A stretch of DNA of 64,000 nucleotides from assembly GCA_001298545.1 (NCBI GenBank), contig LJCX01000001.1:372001-436000 (forward strand), given 5' to 3'. The position numbers and the translations under genes were made by a program. The stretch is from Actinobacteria bacterium OV320 (lineage in GTDB: Bacteria > Actinomycetota > Actinomycetes > Streptomycetales > Streptomycetaceae). Shown here one piece after another: positions 28,401 to 37,853 of the stretch. Position 1 is the first letter of the stretch. Each line of letters begins with the position of its first letter. The notes under the pieces were generated by a model. The model ran no database searches, was not told the DNA's origin, and saw only the letters and a program-made list of their open reading frames with translations.

Positions 28401-29391
28401 CACCGCCGGGTTCGATCAGTCGGTGGTGCTGTGGGACCTGGGCGGGCCGGTGCTGACGGCCCGTCCGTACACCGAGATCTGGCAGTCCGCCTACAGCCCC
28501 GACGGGAAACTGCTGGCGACCGCCGACACCGATCGCACGGTGCGGCTGTGGGACGTGGCGCGGCACCGGCCCGTCGCGACCCTGCGGGGGCATCGCTCGG
28601 CCGTGTTCTCGGTGGCGTTCGCCCCCGACGGGCGGACGTTGGCCTCGGGCGGTTCCGACGGCACGGTCCGGCTGTGGGACGTCGTCACCCACCGCCTCCT
28701 CGGCACACTCACCGGGCATCACGGGGACGTGTTCTCGGTGGCGTTCGCCCCGGACGGCGCGCTGCTGGCGTCGGCGGGTGCCGATCGTACGGTGCGGCTG
28801 TGGGACGTGGCCGCCCGCCGCCCGCTGGCCACGCTCACCGGCCACGCGGACTTCGTGAACGACGTCACCTTCAGTCCCGACGGGCGCACCCTCGCGAGCG
28901 CGGGTGACGATCTGACCGTACGGCTGTGGGACGTGGCGGGCCGCAGGCCGTCGGCCACGCTCACCGGGCACACGGGTGCGGTGCGGGGAGTGGCGTTCGG
29001 CCCGGACGGCCGGGCGCTGGCGAGCAGCGGCAACGACGGGACCGTACGCCTGTGGGATGTCCGCCGGCACCGTCCCACGGCGGTGTTGCGAGGCCACACC
29101 GGCTCGGTGCGCGGTATCGCGTTCTCCCCCGACGGGCGCCTGCTGGCCAGCAGCGGCAGCGACCGTACGGTGCGGCTGTGGGACGTGGCGGCGCGGCGGC
29201 CCTGGGCCACGCTGACCGGGCACACGAACGCGGTGTGGGGCACCGTGTTCGCCCCGGACGGGCGGACGGTGGCCAGCAGCAGCAACGACGGGACCGTACG
29301 GCTGTGGAACCTGGACGTGTCCGCCCGGCTCGCCGCGATCTGCCGGCTGCGGCTGTCGGGGGCGGGTGCCTCGGCGTGCTCGCAGCGCTGA
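25411..29391 (+). CDS. HTH-nSTAND1 NTPase-TM-WD40 signalling protein
   Basis: This ~1326-residue STAND-type protein has an Xre-like HTH at residues about 22-85 ([32 protein letters not shown]) and a Pro/Ala linker. The nSTAND1 NTPase spans about 145-600, with entry motif [20 protein letters not shown], Walker [15 protein letters not shown] near 193 and Walker [14 protein letters not shown] near 289. One TM helix ([19 protein letters not shown]) lies near 645. Fourteen WD40 repeats from about 723 to the end would make two 7-blade propellers. I chose GTG 25411, behind CGGGGGAT. By analogy the propellers sense a ligand and trigger NTP-dependent oligomerisation; with one TM helix they may lie outside the cell. 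Output and ligand are unknown. Confidence 0.88.
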   Translation: MVGEQQHTGDRGEPPPPEGIVPDFPAQLRRLRRQRGLSLADMARQTHYSKGYLSKIETGAKRATVDVARRCDQILRAEGGLLRLLTTSPENAEEADDAARSGRTAHPADPAHPADPAAPGNAQNAGDAQARRGDGAVSGRTEFDAVRPYRGLSAFTVQDAGWFFGRERVTAALVERVFERIGGGPLMVVAPSGAGKSSLFNAGLVPAFRNPGGFPMPGAERWPVVAFTPTAHPLEELLTGFAKALDGDLGVTVRQLRDRPEILLEAVRRTVDDGACADGGRRPPPVRPVLLVDQFEELFTLCSDEDERRAFVRVLCAVSTSRRPSDPADVSGRDPAVVVLGVRADLSGRCVELPELATVFTDGLVVLPPMSVAGLREAITRPAELAGLTLEPGLVPVLLRDAGLRDEPGGSHGDGSDVGRALPDVTPSGALPLISHALLTTWQRREGATLTVAGYERTGGIRGAVARTAEDVFAGLYPAEQQTIRRILVRLVHVADGTGPARCRMSRAALMERLADTDGATAALDAFVRARLITADRHTVEIAHEALLHAWPRLRGWIDADRHGLLIHQQLAHAAEEWEREGGDPSALYRGTRLDTVRAWAEERDGRSRLSAQEEAFLRASRAEEADRQRQARRQVRRRQGTLATLVVLLALAVVAGALAYRQRSDALQQERVARSRALAAQSASLAAGQPEASMRLAGEAYRSQETPEARGALLSTQAQPFSARLGGHRGPVNSVAFAPDGRTLATASSDGTVTLRRLADRRTTATFTMSGRVRSVAFSPDGRTLAAGATDAPVQLWGAADHRTKVVLPAGTVGARAVAFDPRGGTLAVAARDGTVQVWDTDRGRRVASFTGHVGQVDALAYAPDGRTLASAGADRTVRLWDTVRDRPSGVLEGHSDEVYGVAFAPDGRSLASGGADRTVRLWDLARNRTTSVLSGHSDDVNAVAYTPDGATVVSAGGDGTTRLWDVHSGTQTLTLTGHTDYTMGVAVNAGGTVLATAGFDQSVVLWDLGGPVLTARPYTEIWQSAYSPDGKLLATADTDRTVRLWDVARHRPVATLRGHRSAVFSVAFAPDGRTLASGGSDGTVRLWDVVTHRLLGTLTGHHGDVFSVAFAPDGALLASAGADRTVRLWDVAARRPLATLTGHADFVNDVTFSPDGRTLASAGDDLTVRLWDVAGRRPSATLTGHTGAVRGVAFGPDGRALASSGNDGTVRLWDVRRHRPTAVLRGHTGSVRGIAFSPDGRLLASSGSDRTVRLWDVAARRPWATLTGHTNAVWGTVFAPDGRTVASSSNDGTVRLWNLDVSARLAAICRLRLSGAGASACSQR

Positions 29392-29439
29392 CCGCGACCA
29401 CAGCAGCCGACGCACCCGCCGGGAGAAGACGGCGGTGGC

Positions 29440-30009
29440 TCAGGAGGCGGCGACCACCACGTTGAACCACGGGGTGCTGATCGACCTCAGCGGCGAGTCC
29501 AGCTTCTGGAGGTTGAGACGGTAGGTGCCGGCCGGCAGCACCCCGCCGCCGGGCAGCGGCCCCAGGGGCAGGTAGCGCCCGTTGGCCACACCGGCGCGGT
29601 TGTACGTCCACACGCCCGCCGAGGTGTGCATGATCGTGTAAGCCCCCCTGCTCAGCGAGGGGTTGACGGCGGACCGCCGGGTCGCCTCCAGGGCGAAGGA
29701 GGCGCCCGCGTACGACGGCACGCGCGCGGGCCGGGTGAGGGTGAAGCTGAAGTACCGGTTGGCGTAGCCGGCGCCGGACGTGAGCGGCGGGCAGTTGACC
29801 GCGACCACGGTCCGTCCGGTCACGTTCCCGAGGGAGACGGGGTTGCTGTAGGAGCCCGAACCGAGCAGCCGACGGCAGTCGTACTGGTAGGTCGCCGCCG
29901 AGGCCGGCGGAGCGGCCACCAGCGCCGACGCAGCGGCGGTGACGACGGCGGCCGCGACGACGCCCGCCCGGCGTGACAGCCGTCCGAGTGTCCTGTCGAT
30001 GAGTGTCAT
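29440..30009 (-). CDS. Secreted protein of unknown function
   Basis: This 189-residue protein has a Sec signal (RRAGVVAAAVVTAAASALVA, cleavage near ASAATYQYD). The mature domain is beta-rich: YQYDCRRLLGSGSYSNPVSL, FSFTLTRPARVPSYAGASFA, GVWTYNRAGVANGRYLPLGP and LPAGTYRLNLQKLDS, like a jelly-roll or pre-peptidase-C-terminal type domain. Two Cys (YDCRR, VNCPP) may pair. ATG 30009 follows AGGGGGAGA. It is convergent with the STAND gene and divergent from lacI. The family is not recognised. Confidence 0.75.
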   Translation of the reverse strand: MTLIDRTLGRLSRRAGVVAAAVVTAAASALVAAPPASAATYQYDCRRLLGSGSYSNPVSLGNVTGRTVVAVNCPPLTSGAGYANRYFSFTLTRPARVPSYAGASFALEATRRSAVNPSLSRGAYTIMHTSAGVWTYNRAGVANGRYLPLGPLPGGGVLPAGTYRLNLQKLDSPLRSISTPWFNVVVAAS

Positions 30010-30332
30010 GAGCAGTCTCCCCCTCTGCGGGCCCGGGGTCCCGGACCGTGGTGAACAGCGGATCCGGCGCCGAATCTAGGGCCGCAGCCGGCCGCCCGTC
30101 GGGCGGTGACCGATGCACGGACGGAAGAGATCACCGATGACGGTGGGTGGGAGTAACGGCGCACCGGGAGACACGGGTTGATCGTGTGGGACCTCCCCGA
30201 GCCCGGCACGGACGGCACCCGGGCCGCGAGCGGACCCGGCTTCGTCGGGCCCTTCGGCCCGTGCATACTCAGGCTCTGCGCACGCACCGGCGTTCGCGAG
30301 CGGAGAAGAAGCAGAGAAGAAGGAGGTGGGCG
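30010..30332. other. Non-coding divergent interval of 323 bp
   Basis: This holds the promoters of the secreted protein (minus) and the LacI regulator (plus). The only clear signal is the ribosome binding site AAGGAGGTG at 30320-30328. No GAGCGCTC-type operator like that before the beta-galactosidase gene is found here. Confidence 0.5.
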
Positions 30333-31337
30333 ATGGTGTCGACACCGGGGGCCGAGCCCCGGAGGATCACGATCAACGACGTCGCCAGGTCCGCCGGAGT
30401 GTCCCGGCAGACCGTGTCTCGGGCGCTCAACGACAAGGGCGAGATCGACGGCGACACCAAGCAGCGCGTGCTCGACGCGGCGCGCGCGCTCGGGTACCGC
30501 CCGAGCCGATTCGCCCGAGGGCTGGTCCGCCAGGACACCATGACCATCGGGCTGGTCATCCCCGACCTGCTCAACCCGTTCTTCACCGAGGTCGCCGCCG
30601 GGGCCCTGGAGGCGGCCAGATCCCGCGGCTGGCACGTGGTCGTGTACGCCACGGCGGACCGGGCGGACGAGGAACGCGACACACTCCAGGTGATCACCTC
30701 GCAGGTGGACGCGGTGATCGGCTACTTCAGCTGCTCCGAGAGCGAGCTGGAGTCGTACACCCGGGGCATGCCGGTGGTGCTCATCGGCCGTGAGGGCCGC
30801 AGCACGCGGTTCAGCTCGATCCGGATCGACGGCGAACAGGGCGTCCGTGCCGCGGTCGCGCACCTGGTCGCCGAGGGGCACAACCGGATCGGCATGCTGG
30901 ACCACCGGACGCGCGCCGAGCCCAGCATCCGGCACGACTGGTTCACGGCGGCGGCGCGGGAGCACGGGATCGACGCAGGCCTGGTGGTCGATGCCGACCA
31001 GACGGCCGACGGGGGAGGGACGGCGCTCAGAACCCTGCTCGCGGCTCGTCCCGAGGTCACCGCGGTCTTCACCTTCAACGACATCATCGCCGTCGGCGCA
31101 CTCCGTGAGGCACGCAGGCTCGGCCGCAGCGTCCCGCGGGATCTGGCGGTGATCGGCTTCGACGGCCTCCAGCTCGGAGCACTCGTCGAACCCCCGCTGT
31201 CCAGCGTCGCCCTGGACACGCGAAAGCTCGGAGCACTCGCCATCGAGCAGCTCGCCCGACTCCTGTCGGGGCTGGGCACGTCGGAGGCCGACGATCTGAT
31301 CGTCCACGCGGAGCTGCACCTGAGCGGATCGGCTTGA
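30333..31337 (+). CDS. LacI-family transcriptional regulator
   Basis: This 334-residue LacI/GalR regulator has the HTH ITINDVARSAGVSRQTVSRA at residues 12-31, then the hinge helix SRFARGLVRQ. The periplasmic-binding-protein-like core spans about 65-330 (IGLVIPDLLNPFFTEVAAGA, VDAVIGYFSCSE, AVFTFNDIIAVGALREAR, DLAVIGFDGLQLGALVEPPL). ATG 30333 follows AAGGAGG. It lies directly upstream of, and in the same orientation as, the beta-galactosidase gene. A 40-bp palindrome sits between them, so it is almost surely the local repressor; the inducer is probably a galactoside or its breakdown sugar. Confidence 0.93.
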   Translation: MVSTPGAEPRRITINDVARSAGVSRQTVSRALNDKGEIDGDTKQRVLDAARALGYRPSRFARGLVRQDTMTIGLVIPDLLNPFFTEVAAGALEAARSRGWHVVVYATADRADEERDTLQVITSQVDAVIGYFSCSESELESYTRGMPVVLIGREGRSTRFSSIRIDGEQGVRAAVAHLVAEGHNRIGMLDHRTRAEPSIRHDWFTAAAREHGIDAGLVVDADQTADGGGTALRTLLAARPEVTAVFTFNDIIAVGALREARRLGRSVPRDLAVIGFDGLQLGALVEPPLSSVALDTRKLGALAIEQLARLLSGLGTSEADDLIVHAELHLSGSA

Positions 31338-31394
31338 CGGCAAGGCCTGACGCCACGGGCCTGACGTCACGGACGGCCGTCCGCCCCGAATGTC

Positions 31395-31424
31395 TTGACA
31401 TGGCTCCGCGCCCGAGCGCAGACT
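31395..31424 (+). promoter_or_regulatory. Candidate promoter for the beta-galactosidase gene
   Basis: TTGACA (31395-31400) is a consensus -35 box; CAGACT (31419-31424) lies 18 bp further as a weak -10. The LacI palindrome starts about 57 bp downstream of the -10, so repression would act by blocking elongation or looping if this is the main promoter. Confidence 0.5.
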
Positions 31425-31480
31425 TCCGAACATTCCACCCCACCCATCGAGATTCATCAGCAGGAATCCTGAAGGCAGTC

Positions 31481-31520
31481 CCGTGAGCGCTCCCGTGAAC
31501 GTTCACGGGAGCGCTCACGG
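31481..31520. promoter_or_regulatory. Perfect 40-bp palindrome holding three LacI-type operator cores
   Basis: The 20 bases 31481-31500 are the exact reverse complement of 31501-31520. Within it are GAGCGCTC (31485-31492), GAACGTTC (31497-31504) and GAGCGCTC (31509-31516), centres exactly 12 bp apart. Each has the even symmetry with central CG typical of LacI-family operators. It lies 95 bp before the chosen beta-galactosidase start. The transcript could also fold into a very strong hairpin. Confidence 0.85.
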
Positions 31521-31614
31521 AAGTGAGAAGCCGCACGGCAGGCCAGTCGCAGGCCGGTCGGTGATCTCTGCCGGCCCCGGATCCCGTTCGTCACCCAGAA
31601 GGAGTCGTGACCTC

Positions 31615-34584
31615 TTGCTCCCCGAGTTCTCCCCCCATGTTGCGGACACCGCGCCGGGCCGTGGTGCGCTCCGTCCGGCGCGCTCGTGGCTGCACTCGGA
31701 CGCGCCCGCCCGCTCGCTGAACGGGCCCTGGCGGTTCCGGCTGTCACCCACGGCGTCCGTGGCGGAGGACTTCGCGGCCGAGGACTTCGACGACCAGGGC
31801 TGGGAAGACCTGCCGGTGCCCTCCCACTGGGTGCTCGAAGGCGACGGCGCCCACGGCCGTCCGATCTACACGAACGTCCAGTTCCCGTTCCCCATCGACC
31901 CACCGCACGTCCCGGACGAGAACCCCACCGGCGACCACCGCCGCCACTTCGACCTGCCCGCCGACTGGGCGGACGCCGAGCGCGTCGTGCTGCGGTTCGA
32001 CGGTGTCGAGTCGCTCTTCCGGGTCTGGGTGAACGGGGCGGAGATCGGCAGCGCCGCTGGCAGCCGGCTCGCCCACGAATTCGACGTGACGTCCGCGGTC
32101 CGCCCGGGCGACAACGTCGTCGCCGTACGGGTGTACCAGTGGTCGGCGGCCAGTTACGTCGAGGACCAGGACCAGTGGTGGCTGCCGGGAATCTTCCGTG
32201 ACGTCACCCTGATCGCCCGCCCGGCCGGCGGCCTGGAGGACGTCTGGCTGCGGACCGGGTTCGCCGACGGGCACGGCCGGGTCGACGCGGAGATCACCGC
32301 CGAGCCGACGGCCTACCCGGTCACCCTGCGCATCCCCGAACTCGGCATCGAGCGCACCTGGTCTGACCCGGCCGAGGTGACCCCCTTCGACATCGCCGAG
32401 GTGGAACCCTGGTCGGCCGAACGGCCCCGCCTGTACGACGTGACCGTGTCGACGGCCGCCGAGACCGTCACCCTGCGGGCGGGCTTCCGCACGGTCGAGA
32501 TCCGCGGCGACCGGTTCCTCGTCAACGGCCGTCGCGTGGTGTTCCACGGCGTGAACCGCCACGAGACCCATCCGCTGCGCGGCCGTGTCTTCGACGAGGA
32601 GCACGCCCGCGAGGATCTGGCCCGCATGAAGCGGTTCAACGTGAACGCGATCCGCACCAGCCACTACCCGCCGCACCCGCGCCTGCTCGACCTCGCCGAC
32701 GAACTCGGATTCTGGGTCGTCCTCGAATGCGACCTCGAGACGCACGGCTTCGAGAAACTGGACTGGGTCGGCAATCCCAGCGACGACCCGACCTGGCGCG
32801 CGGCGTACCTCGACCGCATCGAGCGCACCGTCGAACGCGACAAGAACCACCCCAGCGTCGTGATCTGGTCGCTCGGCAACGAGGCGGGCACCGGCAGCAA
32901 CCTCGCCGCGATGTCGGCGTGGGTCCACGCCCGCGACGCCGAACGCCCCGTGCACTACGAGGGCGACTACACCGGCGAGTACACCGACGTCTACTCGCGC
33001 ATGTACGCCTCGGTGCCGGAGACCGAGCAGATCGGCACCGACGGTTCCCGCTTCCCGTTGCTGGGCTGCACTCCCGCCCAGGGCGCCCGGCAGCGCACCA
33101 AGCCGTTCCTGCTGTGCGAATACGCGCACGCGATGGGCAACGGGCCGGGGGCGTTCGACCAGTACGAGGAGCTGGTCCACAGGTACCCGCGGCTGCACGG
33201 CGGCTTCGTCTGGGAGTGGCGCGACCACGGCATCTCGACCACCACCGCGGACGGGACGCCGTACTACGCGTACGGCGGCGACTTCGGGGAGGTCGTGCAC
33301 GACGGGAACTTCGTCATGGACGGCATGCTGTTGAGCGACGACGTCCCGACGCCGAGCCTTCACGAGTTCAAGGCGGTCGTCCAGCCGATCCGCTTCACCT
33401 TCGACGCCGACAAGGTGACGATCGCCAATCTGCGGCACACCGCGGACACGTCCGACCTGCGCTTCCGCTGGCGTGTCGAGCACGACGGCACACCCGTCGA
33501 CTCCGGGTACCTGGAGGTCCCGGCCGTCGTGGCGGGCGACTCGGGCCGGGTTTCGCTGCCGAGGTTCCCGGTGGCGCCGGACGCCGAGACCTGGCTCACC
33601 GTCGAGGCGGTGCTGGCGGCCGGAACCGCGTGGGCAGCCGAAGGGCACGTGGTCGCGACCGCCCAACTGGACCGCTCGCTTCGCCGCCCCGTGCGGGCTG
33701 CGCGACCCCGGACCGGCTGGAAGCCCGGCGACGGAACGCTGACGCTGGGCCGCGCCGAGTTCGTCGACGGATCCCTCACGCGCCTCGGCGGGCGCGAGGT
33801 GGCGGGCCCGCGGCTGGAACTGTTCCGTGCGCCGACCGACAACGACGAAGGCGCGTGGGGCGATGTCGCGGAGAGCGACGCGAACATCGACGGGGTGTCC
33901 AACGCCGCGCTGTGGCGGCGCGACGGCCTCGACCGGCTGACCACGCGCCGGGTGTCGGTGGAGCGCACCACCGGGGCCCTGCGCATGGTCGACAAGGTCT
34001 CCGCGGCGAACTCGGGATCGTGGGTGACGGTCGAGTCCGTCTGGTCGCTGGAGGGCGACGCGGTGGAGCTGCGGGTGGAGATCGAGCCGTCGCGCGGGTG
34101 GCACACGGTGTGGCCGAGAATCGGGATCCGTTTCGACCTGCCCGACGGGGACGCTCCCGTCGACGGCGCCGAGTGGTTCGGCCTCGGCCCGCTCGAGTCC
34201 TACCCCGACAGCCTGCGGGCGGCACACACGGGCCGCTTCTCCGCGACGGTCCGCGACCTGGCGGTCGACTACGCGCGTCCCCAGGAGACCGGACACCGCT
34301 CCGCACTGCGCCGGTTGACGCTGACGAGCGCCGAGACCGAAGTGCTGCGCATCGAGGCGCTCCCCGACACACGCGGTCGCCGCCCCGGTTTCACCCTCAG
34401 CCGGCACACCCCCCAGGAGATCGCCCGAGCGGCACATCCGTTCGAACTGCCGACCTCGACGACGAGCCACCTGATCGTCGACGCCGCCCAGCACGGGCTC
34501 GGCTCGCGCGCCTGTGGCCCGGACGTGTGGCCCGAGTACGCCCTCCGCCCGGAATCCCGCACGATCAGGCTGCGCATCACCTGA
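31615..34584 (+). CDS. lacZ: GH2 family beta-galactosidase (LacZ type)
   Basis: This ~989-residue glycoside hydrolase hydrolyses terminal beta-D-galactosides. Domains run: sugar-binding (RSLNGPWRFRLSPTASVAED to ~200), Ig-like, TIM barrel (FHGVNRHETHPLRG, FNVNAIRTSHYPP), second Ig-like and the C-terminal Bgal_small_N (RLELFRAPTDNDEGAW). The acid/base is Glu of VVIWSLGNEAGTG (~423) and the nucleophile Glu of FLLCEYAHAMGNGPG (~502). I chose TTG 31615 behind AGAAGGAG; the frame opens at 31483, inside the LacI palindrome, and those residues look non-coding. No signal peptide, so cytoplasmic; no sugar transporter adjoins. A 19-bp-stem terminator follows. Confidence 0.93.
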   Translation: MLPEFSPHVADTAPGRGALRPARSWLHSDAPARSLNGPWRFRLSPTASVAEDFAAEDFDDQGWEDLPVPSHWVLEGDGAHGRPIYTNVQFPFPIDPPHVPDENPTGDHRRHFDLPADWADAERVVLRFDGVESLFRVWVNGAEIGSAAGSRLAHEFDVTSAVRPGDNVVAVRVYQWSAASYVEDQDQWWLPGIFRDVTLIARPAGGLEDVWLRTGFADGHGRVDAEITAEPTAYPVTLRIPELGIERTWSDPAEVTPFDIAEVEPWSAERPRLYDVTVSTAAETVTLRAGFRTVEIRGDRFLVNGRRVVFHGVNRHETHPLRGRVFDEEHAREDLARMKRFNVNAIRTSHYPPHPRLLDLADELGFWVVLECDLETHGFEKLDWVGNPSDDPTWRAAYLDRIERTVERDKNHPSVVIWSLGNEAGTGSNLAAMSAWVHARDAERPVHYEGDYTGEYTDVYSRMYASVPETEQIGTDGSRFPLLGCTPAQGARQRTKPFLLCEYAHAMGNGPGAFDQYEELVHRYPRLHGGFVWEWRDHGISTTTADGTPYYAYGGDFGEVVHDGNFVMDGMLLSDDVPTPSLHEFKAVVQPIRFTFDADKVTIANLRHTADTSDLRFRWRVEHDGTPVDSGYLEVPAVVAGDSGRVSLPRFPVAPDAETWLTVEAVLAAGTAWAAEGHVVATAQLDRSLRRPVRAARPRTGWKPGDGTLTLGRAEFVDGSLTRLGGREVAGPRLELFRAPTDNDEGAWGDVAESDANIDGVSNAALWRRDGLDRLTTRRVSVERTTGALRMVDKVSAANSGSWVTVESVWSLEGDAVELRVEIEPSRGWHTVWPRIGIRFDLPDGDAPVDGAEWFGLGPLESYPDSLRAAHTGRFSATVRDLAVDYARPQETGHRSALRRLTLTSAETEVLRIEALPDTRGRRPGFTLSRHTPQEIARAAHPFELPTSTTSHLIVDAAQHGLGSRACGPDVWPEYALRPESRTIRLRIT

Positions 34585-34591
34585 TCCGCCA

Positions 34592-34637
34592 CCAGGGCCC
34601 GCACCGCACGAGGACCTCCGTGCGGTGCGGGCCCTGG
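34592..34637 (+). terminator. Very strong hairpin terminator after lacZ
   Basis: This is a perfect 19-bp stem (34592-34610 with 34619-34637) around the loop AGGACCTC, starting 7 bp after the stop. No U-tract. Confidence 0.93.
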
Positions 34638-34688
34638 CAGGTCGCTCCTCCTGCAAAGACTGACCGCTGATCATCCTGGAACGTCGAC

Positions 34689-34719
34689 TTGCGCTGGAGT
34701 GCGCTCCAGGTCGTAGCGT
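34689..34719 (+). promoter_or_regulatory. MerR-type promoter of the aldo/keto reductase gene
   Basis: The -35 TTGCGC (34689-34694) and -10 TAGCGT (34714-34719) are separated by 19 bp. The palindrome CTGGAG-TGCG-CTCCAG (34694-34709) fills the spacer. An over-long spacer with a central palindrome is the hallmark of promoters activated by MerR-family regulators through DNA distortion. No MerR gene adjoins it; one lies at 4.8-5.2 kb. Confidence 0.75.
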
Positions 34720-34861
34720 CGCAGACACCACGGAGCACGAAGCCCGTCCCTTCCGGGGCCCCTCACGGGATGCCGGGCGGCTGGATTCGTCGCTAGATGG
34801 ATGGAGGGCTCCGTGCGGTCCGAACGACGAACGAGTGCGCAGAGAAAGGCTGGGACACGGC

Positions 34862-35851
<990 letters not shown>

Positions 35852-35956
35852 CCGGGAGCGGTGCGGGGGAGGGGAGCGGGCGCCGGCAGCAGCCGACAGT
35901 TCCGCCGGCGCTGTCGAAGCCGCCCACCGCATGCCCGCTGCCTGGAGTCCGGCGCC

Positions 35957-36601
35957 TTACAGCTGCACGGTGGTGCCGGGCTCGAGGCGGCTGATCGGGG
36001 TGCCGGTCAGGCCGTTCTCGCCCAGGAGGTTGGCGGTGGACTGCTGGCCGAGGTCGCTGAGCATGAGTTCGTGGATCTGGATGACGCGCTCGGGCTTGAC
36101 GGCGCGGACGAAGTCGGCGGCTTCGCCGAGCTTGGTCCACGGGCCGCTGGTCGGCAGCAGGAGGGTGTGCACGGGAGCGTCGGGCACGAAGTAGGCGTCA
36201 CCGGGGTGGTAGAGGGCTCCGTCGTCGACGAGATAGCCGACGTTGTCGGGGCACGGGATGTCGGCGTGGATCAGCGCGTGGCGGTGGCCGTGGACGGTGG
36301 CGGTGAGGGAGCCGACGGTGAGGGTGTCGCCCGCGGCGACGGCGTGGACGCGGCTGTTCCGGCCGCCCAGGGCGGTCGCCACGGCGGCGGTGCCGTACAC
36401 CTGCAGCTCGGGCCGGGCTTCGAGAGCGGCGGCGAGGAGCTTCTGGTCGAAGTGGTCGAAGTGTTCGTGAGTGATCAGTACGGCATGCGCCCGGGAGACG
36501 GCCTCTGCCGCGTCCGGGGTGAAGGCGCCGGGGTCGATGACCAGCCGAGTGTCGTCCTTCTCGAGCGTGACGCAGGCGTGGGCGTGCTTGGTGAGCTTCA
36601 C
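35957..36601 (-). CDS. MBL-fold hydrolase (UlaG-like)
   Basis: This 214-residue metallo-beta-lactamase-fold protein carries the metal-binding motif AVLITHEHFDHFD (HxHxDH) at about residue 55. Further ligands are His in VHGHRHALIHAD and Asp/His in LYHPGDAYFVPD and IQIHELMLSD. GTG 36601 (translated MKLTKHAHACVTLEKDDTRL) follows GGAAGG; upstream extension would run into the divergent operator. The family includes UlaG lactonase and many hydrolases of unknown substrate. It is divergent from a MarR gene with shared TGTACA-type sites. Confidence 0.88.
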   Translation of the reverse strand: MKLTKHAHACVTLEKDDTRLVIDPGAFTPDAAEAVSRAHAVLITHEHFDHFDQKLLAAALEARPELQVYGTAAVATALGGRNSRVHAVAAGDTLTVGSLTATVHGHRHALIHADIPCPDNVGYLVDDGALYHPGDAYFVPDAPVHTLLLPTSGPWTKLGEAADFVRAVKPERVIQIHELMLSDLGQQSTANLLGENGLTGTPISRLEPGTTVQL

Positions 36602-36639
36602 CGCGGGTCCTTCCGGTACGAACGATTTCCTGCAACTAA

Positions 36640-36718
36640 ACTGTACACCTGGGCTGTAGATAATGTTCGACGAGAGCGGCTCACTGCGGGGTGAAACAAG
36701 GCACCCAAGCTGTACAGC
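36640..36718. promoter_or_regulatory. TGTACA-type operators between the MBL and marR genes
   Basis: GCTGTACAGC (36709-36718) is a perfect palindrome 31 bp before the marR ATG. ACTGTACACCT (36640-36650) followed by GGGCTGTAG lies 39 bp before the MBL start. Two related sites, one near each divergent start, fit coordinated repression by the MarR protein. Confidence 0.65.
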
Positions 36719-36748
36719 CTGGTTGGTGAGTGTGAGTAGGCTGGCGCC

Positions 36749-37174
36749 ATGGACGACAACCAGCTGGCCGAGGAGCTTCGCCTGACCATCGGACAGCTCG
36801 TGCGTACCGTGCGCGCCGCCGACACGATGCCTCCCGGCGAGGCCGCCGTCCTGGGCTACCTGGACCGCGGCGGACCGATGACCACCGCCGACGTGGCTCA
36901 ACAGCGGGGAGTCACCCACCAGTCGGCCGCCAAAGCGGTCAAGGAACTCCTCGGTCACGGCTTTGTGCACGCCGAGGCGCACCCCAGCGACGGCCGCAAG
37001 CTCTTGCTCCACCTCACGCCCGCGGGAAGTGACCGCCTGGCGGAGGAGCGCCGACGCCGAGCGGACTGGCTCGGCACCGCGATCAACGACGTCCTGAACT
37101 CCGACGAGCGCGAGACGCTGGCCGCGGCGGTGCCCCTGCTGTCACGCCTCACCGCACGCCTCAAGGCCAAGTAG
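36749..37174 (+). CDS. MarR-family transcriptional regulator
   Basis: This 141-residue winged-helix regulator has a MarR core: MPPGEAAVLGYLDRGGPMTT, ADVAQQRGVTHQSAAKAVKE (recognition helix about residues 50-68), then the wing AHPSDGRKLLLHLTPAGSDR and the dimerisation helix. ATG 36749 starts MDDNQLAEELRLTIGQL. It probably represses itself and the divergent MBL-fold gene through the TGTACA sites; an aromatic or oxidant ligand would be usual in this family. Confidence 0.92.
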   Translation: MDDNQLAEELRLTIGQLVRTVRAADTMPPGEAAVLGYLDRGGPMTTADVAQQRGVTHQSAAKAVKELLGHGFVHAEAHPSDGRKLLLHLTPAGSDRLAEERRRRADWLGTAINDVLNSDERETLAAAVPLLSRLTARLKAK

Positions 37175-37484
37175 GCCAGGTCCGGCCCCTGCGGATCAGA
37201 CCGGCCTTCCGTCGTACCGCTTCATGTCGTCGCAGGCCCAGCCGGTTCGGGGAGGCCCTGCCTGGTGGGCGAGCCGTACGCCTGCCCCGGAATATCGGTG
37301 AGGGCGTTCCCCGACGGACGCCGGGCTGATCGTCGAGACGGCCCGGCGGCGTTTCCGGCCACGTCGGCCGCGGCCGACGAGTTGGCCTCCGTTGCGCTGC
37401 AGACGAGTTCCGGTTCGGGCTGGACCTGCTGATCGACGGGCTGGAAAAGGCCGGTTCAGCCGCTCGCGGGAACGCTCGCGGCGC
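37175..37484. other. Non-coding interval of 310 bp
   Basis: This lies between marR (plus) and the YjbR gene (minus), which converge here. One plus-strand stretch near 37402-37452 reads DEFRFGLDLLIDGLEKA, reminiscent of the C-terminus of TetR regulators, but nothing upstream continues it. At most it is a degraded remnant. No terminator is clear. Confidence 0.4.
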
Positions 37485-37853
37485 TCATCGCGCGCCGGTG
37501 TGGTCGCGTCGCGGAAGCGCCTCGACCACCAGGTCGTAGGAGTGCTCGACCGCGTCCGTGATCAGCCGCTCAGTGATGCCGGGGCCCGGACCGAGCGAGA
37601 TCCAATGCCGTTTGTCGAGGTAGCGGCCGGGCGTGATCGTGGCGTAGCCGCGCTCTTGCGCACGGGCGTGTTCGGGCTCGCACTTGACCGTGATGATCTG
37701 TTCGTCCGGGTCTTCGGTGACGATCAGGAACACCTTGCCTGCCACCTTGTACACGTCGAGTGCGGGAGTGAAGGGGCGGCCGTGGCTGACGTCGGGGAGG
37801 GCGAGGGCCGTCTGGCGGGCGGCGTCCTGGAGCCGGTCGCCCGCCGCGCTCAC
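37485..37853 (-). CDS. MmcQ/YjbR family DNA-binding-like protein (copy 2)
   Basis: This 122-residue protein has the MmcQ/YjbR fold (double-wing CyaY-like): DVYKVAGKVFLIVTEDPDEQ, IITVKCEPEHARA, YATITPGRYLDKRHWISLG and LITDAVEHSYDLVVEALP. GTG 37853 overlaps the previous stop by GTGA, so it is the second gene of a coupled pair. The closest similarity in the window is to its neighbour, so this is a tandem duplication. Function is unknown; some members are proposed to bind DNA. Confidence 0.85.
   Translation of the reverse strand: MSAAGDRLQDAARQTALALPDVSHGRPFTPALDVYKVAGKVFLIVTEDPDEQIITVKCEPEHARAQERGYATITPGRYLDKRHWISLGPGPGITERLITDAVEHSYDLVVEALPRRDHTGAR

Noticed and set aside
27580..29350. Recurrent nucleotide words in the WD40 region as a DNA repeat
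   Set aside because: They follow the 42-residue WD40 protein period and conserved residues (GH...WD), not an independent DNA repeat.
25387..29415. A 1342-codon open frame on the minus strand opposite the nSTAND-WD40 gene
   Set aside because: High third-position G+C makes antisense frames open. The plus strand holds all conserved motifs; the minus product is Arg/Pro/Gly-rich with no domain.
31483..31614. A longer lacZ N-terminus starting at GTG 31483
   Set aside because: It would start inside the LacI palindrome, has no ribosome binding site, and the extra residues are unlike GH2 N-termini; TTG 31615 has AAGGAG.
37402..37452. TetR C-terminus-like stretch DEFRFGLDLLIDGLEKA
   Set aside because: Only 17 residues, with no upstream continuation in any frame; too short to call a pseudogene.
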